DNA of 64,000 nucleotides from positions 3,848,337 to 3,912,336 of the forward strand of contig ONZQ02000001.1 of assembly GCA_900312665.1 (NCBI GenBank). Direction: 5' to 3'. The translations under genes and the position numbers were made by a program. This DNA is from Cephalotrichum gorgonifer. Its lineage: Eukaryota > Ascomycota > Sordariomycetes > Microascales > Microascaceae. Of the stretch, positions 58,828-64,000 are shown in pieces. Numbering within the stretch: position 1 is the stretch's first letter; every line of letters begins with the position of its first letter. The notes beneath the pieces are model-generated. The model did no database searches and was not told where the DNA came from. It worked only from the letters and a program-made list of their open reading frames with translations.

Positions 58828-59290
58828 NNNNNNNNNNNNNNNNNNNNNNNNNNNNNNNNNNNNNNNNNNNNNNNNNNNNNNNNNNNNNNNNNNNNNNNNN
58901 NNNNNNNNNNNNNNNNNNNNNNNNNNNNNNNNNNNNNNNNNNNNNNNNNNNNNNNNNNNNNNNNNNNNNNNNNNNNNNNNNNNNNNNNNNNNNNNNNNNN
59001 NNNNNNNNNNNNNNNNNNNNNNNNNNNNNNNNNNNNNNNNNNNNNNNNNNNNNNNNNNNNNNNNNNNNNNNNNNNNNNNNNNNNNNNNNNNNNNNNNNNN
59101 NNNNNNNNNNNNNNNNNNNNNNNNNNNNNNNNNNNNNNNNNNNNNNNNNNNNNNNNNNNNNNNNNNNNNNNNNNNNNNNNNNNNNNNNNNNNNNNNNNNN
59201 NNNNNNNNNNNNNNNNNNNNNNNNNNNNNNNNNNNNNNNNNNNNNNNNNNNNNNNNNNNNNNNNNNNNNNNNNNNNNNNNNNNNNNNNNN
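58828..59290. other. Assembly gap (463 N)
   Basis: Run of N preceded by seven C and followed by five C. ORFs drawn through it are artefacts. Confidence 0.99.
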
Positions 59291-61723
59291 CCCCCTTCCC
59301 GTATTACCCAGACACAGGATTAACAGCTTCCTTTTTCTTCTTTTCTTCCTTCGTGCTTTTCTCTGCCTCCACTTCCTTCTGCCGACCGCTCGCCCCGCAA
59401 ATCAAGGATCCCAGGAGTGCGCGTTCGAGCGAGTACCCGTCCTCCCAGTACTCTGGAGTGATTGACCCCAACAATCGCCTATCCCTGCTGAAACGGGGAC
59501 ACCCCTACGTCTGATGTGCACGAGATGCCCCCACAGGCCTCAAACGCGACCGGCCCTCGAACCAACCCCCAAAGCAAGCATCGTGGGATTTTAATGCGCT
59601 TCATTGCGTATTGGGAGCTCTGGCAAGGGGGGCATCTACGACTAGTGCTCGTAAGAAAGTGACCAGCTTGTCTGCTGGTACCCTTGTGACCTCGTCTAAT
59701 GAGCTAGTCCCCTGTCGTTAGCGCGCTCGGTTTCTTTACCCTCTTTTCTCTTCTTTCACTCGTACAGGAGAAATGAGGGTATCGTCACCAGATGTCCGCT
59801 TTGGGGAAGCTCTCCCTCCAAGGACGCGCACCCCCCCGCCACCCCCTGGAACCCCCCTGGCATGCTGCATCCAACAGAAAGCTCTCGAAACCGTCGTCTG
59901 ATCAATGAAATGAACGCCATTATTCAGCATTCGCCAGGTAATTGGATGTGGCACTATTAATTCCGTGCCTCCTCCTAGCGGATTTGTCCCACCCATCCCG
60001 CAACTGACCTTCGGGGTGCAAGTATTGCTCTCGTACTGACAAAGGTCCAAGTACGAGTACCGCCCGTTTACGATGGACTGCCCCCCTTTTATTTTTCGTT
60101 CCCGCGGGCGACTTTCCTTCTCTTGGCCTGGATCGACCCGATCGACTCCATTTTTATTTTGAAGCTCCGCGGCCCATCCGTTCGTCAGACCCACATTTCC
60201 TCCCCGCCACGGGAGCAAGGGGATTTGATGTGCCTCCACGATGGCAGCGGCCCTTCTTCGCCTAGAATGTGGAGTGCGTGCAGCTCGAAACGGAGCTCCT
60301 ACTTCGTAGTCTCCTCCAGACCCTTAAACTAGTACCTGTACGAGTAAGCAGATCCACCAAGATGATGAGTGGTCCTGCTTCGACTTTGTCGTATTACGCG
60401 TAGTCTATAATAGGATGGGATATTCGTCCTTGTCAAGCACGCGCACCCATTGTAATTGTTGCCCACGAGCTTCAGAGCCCCATAGTAGCTGATTTTTTTT
60501 TTCTCTCGTCGCTGAATCCCTGCGAGTACGCATACGAGTTCGAGGCATTATTACGTTTTGCCCGATAATTCCCGCCGCCACGGAGAAGACCGCGGGGGTA
60601 TTGCCTCGTGGGTGGGGGGCGGCGGGAGAAGCTTCTTCCCCCCCTTTTGACTTCTGGAAAAAATAATCCCCGAAAGCCGGTGGGCATTGCCGGGCCCTTC
60701 GCCGGCTGGGATCAGAAATGAGCAAGGACCCGCAGCGGAGAAAGCGCGAGTATACCCGGGCGAGAACGAGGGAGGAAAGTCTTGGGGAACAGCAGTTCTA
60801 GGGCTCGTGTAGCAAATATTCTCGCCGAAAAAAAAAGAGAAGGGTTTCGTAGGGCCGAACGAGCATGGCAAGCTTCAAGCTTCTCGGCCGGTGGAGACGG
60901 GACACGGGAGACACGGGGAGACGGGAGGCGGAAAGGTTTGTGTGCGTGTGTGTGAGGAGGTGGTGGAGAGCGGGAAAGCGGGAAGAAAGCGGGAACGGGA
61001 ACGACCATGCATCAACCTGCCCTGTAACTGATCGGCGGGCCTCTTCCCCTCCCCTCCCCCCCTTTCCTTTGGCTCCGGCATTGGCATGCGAGCTGCAACC
61101 ACTCCAAGAGCGGCCGCAGTGCCGCACAGGCGGGCCCCGAGGATCTGGATCCGCTTAATTCTCGTTCGTCGGTTCTTTCTCGAAGATCTCGGCTCCTCGT
61201 GTTTGAGAACGTCCGTATGACTAAAAAGCGCACCTCGGGACGAAGTAACAGCAATGCTATATTCCCGCACGATGGGGGCATGGCATTATGGTATTTACGA
61301 ATTGGTTCATTTGATACTCAATAACATGGGTTCACCGCCGTAGGAAAGCTACAGGCGTACCTGAGGGGTGAAAACTCTCCCTCCACCATGATAGACGGAG
61401 GGATATAATGCTGGGCATGGAAGCGCCGGGGAACATACAGCGAGTAAGAACAAGGAGAGGAATAAGAATAAAAGAAGGTTCGGCAATCATAGTAACCCCA
61501 GCTTCGTCCGGGTAGTACTCCCCTCCCGAGCTCACGCTTCGACTCGAAACTCGCCGCTTGGGATGACCTTAGAGAGCCGCTTTGGTCACCAGCCGCGTCT
61601 CAAGTTTTTGAGGGCTCGAATTCTCGGGTGTATCATATCTTCGGGATTCCGCCTCCTTTCTCGGCTGTTGGAGTGGCTTACGGGCTACTTGTAGAGGCAG
61701 ATACTAAGATAGGGCACAGGCCA

Positions 61724-61790
61724 TTACCCTTGGGGTAAGGCGCCTTGACATGTATACGGTATCGAAACGCTATTACCTTTGGGGGAAGGC
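61724..61790 (+). repeat. Two copies of a short inverted-repeat element
   Basis: TTACCCTTGGGGTAA at 61724-61738 is a perfect 6-bp inverted repeat with a 3-bp loop. A variant, ATTACCTTTGGGGGAAGGC, follows about 45 bp downstream. Both are followed by AAGGC and a short shared tail. Function unknown. Confidence 0.55.
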
Positions 61791-62382
61791 CTCATGTAAG
61801 GTAGGTACAATGTATCTCGCGGTGTTTCGTTCCAGGTGGCGACATGGAAAAAGAAGCTTAAATGCCACATGCCAAAACCAGTGAATTCTTGGACGGGAGG
61901 GGGCTGGGGAAGAAACCGGAGGCGGGTAGCTTTTTGGTTGCGATCGCGGAGCGATATCGGGGCGTCATAAGCATTTTGCCTCGCGGCGGGATATCACGCA
62001 TCCCAAGGCGGATTCGAGTCGTGGCACTTGGTGGCAGCCGAAGTGCCGAGGCAATTCTGACGCCAATCCCAATGGCGACCCCCGCGAGAATCGGACCTCG
62101 AGAACACTTCACATGATGGTATACCGAGGGAAGGCTTGGCTCCAGCGGGCCATACTCGCGTTTGTGTAAACTGGGGGTATCATTCATTCAACATAGACTA
62201 TAAACGTTGCCGGACTTGTCTCCGTTCACTTCTCCCCGGCCTGTAATCCCCACCCCCCACCACCCCACGGGGAAGAAGTCGCGCAGAGAGAGCGGGAATC
62301 AGAAAATGCCTCGGCGCAAAAGGATGATGGGTGTTCCCTCAAGCAAACGGGGTGGGGGGACATATGCGTATGGACACGGCAC

Positions 62383-64000
62383 CTACTCGAATCCTCTAAC
62401 AAACCCCGCATGCTCCTCCGGCGTCATCTCCGACCACGCCTCTGGCGTCAGATGGTATGACCGTCCTAAAAACGTAACGCCAGCCCATATATCGCTCTGC
62501 AGCGAGAAATGGAGGAGCTCGACCGCGAGATAGTTCGCCGCCCACGCCCAATTGACTGTGCCGAAGAACGACGGCTCCCATAGCTGACTCATCGACAGGC
62601 CCCTCCGTAGACCGTACGACCTCGCCAGTGTCCGGTACGCTGTGGCCTCCAAGGGGGAGAGGAGAATACACGTCGCGAGGCGGGAGAGGATCTTCGCGGC
62701 GTGGACCAGCGGCTGCTTCGAGAGGGCGTTGCGGAGGTAGACCGCCTGCTGCCCGCCCTGAGACCGCCCGTCGGTGCCCGCGGTGGGCCGGAGCTCGGCA
62801 GACCAGACGCCCTGGGCGCCCTGGGGCGCGGCGTCGGCGGACTCCGTCGCCTCGACGTCGAAGCTGATGAGCGTGCCACTTATGGCGCCGTTGTCTTCTT
62901 CCTCGGAGCCATAGTCGTCGCCCCGCCCTGAGAATGCGCTGGGGCGCCTCGAGGCCCCGCTGGTATTATTCTGAGACGACTGCTGCCCGCCTTCTTCTGA
63001 TGAGTCGGCCCGCTGAGACCCGGGCGTCTCGGCCGTCCCGGATTCCTCCGCAGGTTCGCCGCCGGACCGTTGGAAGAGGGCGGCAGGGTCCGGGATCGTA
63101 TCCGCGGCGGCCGTTTGGGGCTCTATGATGAGCTTAATGTAGGGGAGTCGGAGGAAGATGGTGAGGCCCAGACTGGCTACTGCCCTCGAGTAAAGTTTTC
63201 TCCATAGGGCCACCAGTAGAATCGGGCCAACGTTGATCGCCGCGGCCCCGCACCAGGCCAGGATCGATGATACACTTAGATCCGCAGGCGGCGAGGGTGC
63301 GGAAATGGGTGAGGATGGCGTAAATGGGATGAAGAATGCAGGACCTGGAAGGCGAAACTCGGATATTATGCCCGATCTTTGAAGGAAGATGTATGCGGCT
63401 AGGTGGGTGTGGATATAGGCCCCCAAGCACTCTTCACTATGCGGTAACTCAGTGGGCGCACGAGGATCGGACGAGGGGCGGTGGACACTTACAGGATCCA
63501 AAGCGGCTCGGGAAGCGCGAGTCTACCGATAAAGTTATTCTTGAGCCAGTCCAGCGCCTTCCATGCTAATTGTGTGGGTAGGCCAGCCAGTAGGAGCCCT
63601 GTTAGGGGACGTGGGATCTCTTCCCGGCACGTTGTCGCCAGTTTCCAGAATGGCTTGTACGAGAAGGGTTTGTAGACCTGGCCAAGCGTTCAGGTGTTAG
63701 CGCAAAACATCCCGTGCCTCCACCAAGGACGTCCCCTACCATTACGCGCCGCCGAAGCCCCCAGAATCCCCACACCCCTACTTCCATGAGTGTGTCGTTC
63801 AGTCTCCCCATGCGCTCTCCGATAATCTGCTCGTACAGCATGTACCGACGTGCGGCCAGTATCTCGGCATCGTTTGAGCTCGGATCGGGCTCGGCGACCC
63901 CGATGACGTGCATGACTTCATTGTGGGAGCGGACAATCTCTCGATTCAATCGCTTCGTCTCGGGGTTGACGGGCCGGCCTTTCTCGTCGTACATTTGCGT
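62383..64000 (-). CDS. Unknown membrane protein, C-terminal part (5' end outside window)
   Basis: Partial gene on the minus strand, open at the right edge. Exons in the window: 63740-64000 (continuing), 63493-63677, 62383-63436. I do not recognise the family. The visible protein starts TQMYDEKGRPVNPETKRLNR, then an amphipathic region, then hydrophobic segments around LPTQLAWKALDWLKNNFIG, SSILAWCGAAAINVGPILLV and AVASLGLTIFLRLPYIKLII. A long disordered S/E/G/Q-rich acidic loop follows (GGEPAEES, GGQQSSQNNTSG), then more hydrophobic helices (LSRLATCILLSPLEATAYR, VNWAWAANYLAVELLHF) and an acidic end (LTPEAWSEMTPEEHAGFV). It looks like a multi-pass organelle membrane protein. Joins are supported by frame: 185-nt and 1054-nt exons fit the phases. 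M at 63994 may be internal. Confidence 0.8.

Larger units (their letters stand above)
55826..62382. other. 6.6-kb gene-poor region with assembly gap
   Basis: No supported gene on either strand. It contains many TACGAGTAC/AAGTACTTG words (55905 onward; see finding), an N gap at 58828-59290 flanked by C runs, short G and C runs, and duplicated inverted-repeat elements at about 61724-61790. ORFs are short and domain-free. No transposon ends, tRNA or rRNA were recognised; the gap could hide a repeat. Confidence 0.55.

Noticed and set aside
58741..59514. ORFs spanning the N gap
   Set aside because: They are open only because N does not encode stops; most residues are unknown.
1..64000. Bacterial-type features (operons, CRISPR, ribosome-binding sites, prophage)
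   Set aside because: Spliced genes and eukaryotic families throughout; no direct-repeat arrays of CRISPR type were seen.

Overview
This window is nuclear DNA of a filamentous ascomycete, most likely a Sordariomycete. The evidence is short introns (mostly 50-120 bp) with GTRNGT donors and CTAAC/CTGAC-type branch points, GC-rich codon use, and proteins with clear ascomycete families (XRN1, Ssd1, Mkt1, HAT2, Pet127, Gle1, Spc3, Pmp3). The genus cannot be fixed from sequence alone. There are no CRISPR arrays, operons, rRNA genes or intact transposons. One assembly gap (463 N) lies at 58828-59290.

Layout, left to right: a cohesin-loader subunit (SCC4/MAU2-like, +); mitochondrial PET127 (+); a small secreted cysteine protein (+); signal-peptidase subunit SPC3 (+); the cytoplasmic 5'-3' exoribonuclease XRN1 (-), divergent from the histone chaperone/HAT-B subunit HAT2 (+); a conserved unknown F-box-like protein (+); an RRM/RanBP2-zinc-finger protein with an ERI1-like exonuclease fold (-); a 4.2-kb gene-free stretch; a Pmp3-type proteolipid (+); MKT1 (+); a 2-oxoglutarate/Fe(II) oxygenase (+); a secreted ferritin-like protein (-); a 4.4-kb gene-free stretch; SSD1 (-), divergent from GLE1 (+); malic enzyme (-); a 6.6-kb gene-poor stretch with the gap; and the 3' part of an unknown membrane protein (-) running off the right edge. 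All reported exon joins keep frame: I checked exon lengths modulo three for every multi-exon gene.

Functionally the window is rich in mRNA fate genes: XRN1 (5'-3' decay), PET127 (mitochondrial 5' processing), SSD1 and MKT1 (translation and localisation of cell-wall and mitochondrial mRNAs), GLE1 (mRNA export) and the RRM/zinc-finger protein. Three of these (SSD1, the RRM protein, MKT1) carry nuclease folds whose catalytic residues look lost in this sequence. I see no shared promoter or operon-like arrangement, so the grouping may be chance.

The observations most worth checking are: a 97-codon open extension directly in frame after the HAT2 stop codon, made of a 36-bp tandem repeat; dead nuclease domains in three RNA-binding proteins, with SSD1 also carrying a full set of Cbk1/COT-1 kinase sites and docking motifs; a 505-bp intron in malic enzyme that contains a second in-frame start; very small coding exons in XRN1, MKT1 and the oxygenase; and a recurrent TACGAGTAC / AAGTACTTG word scattered through intergenic DNA only. 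I did not find a convincing entirely new multi-gene system.
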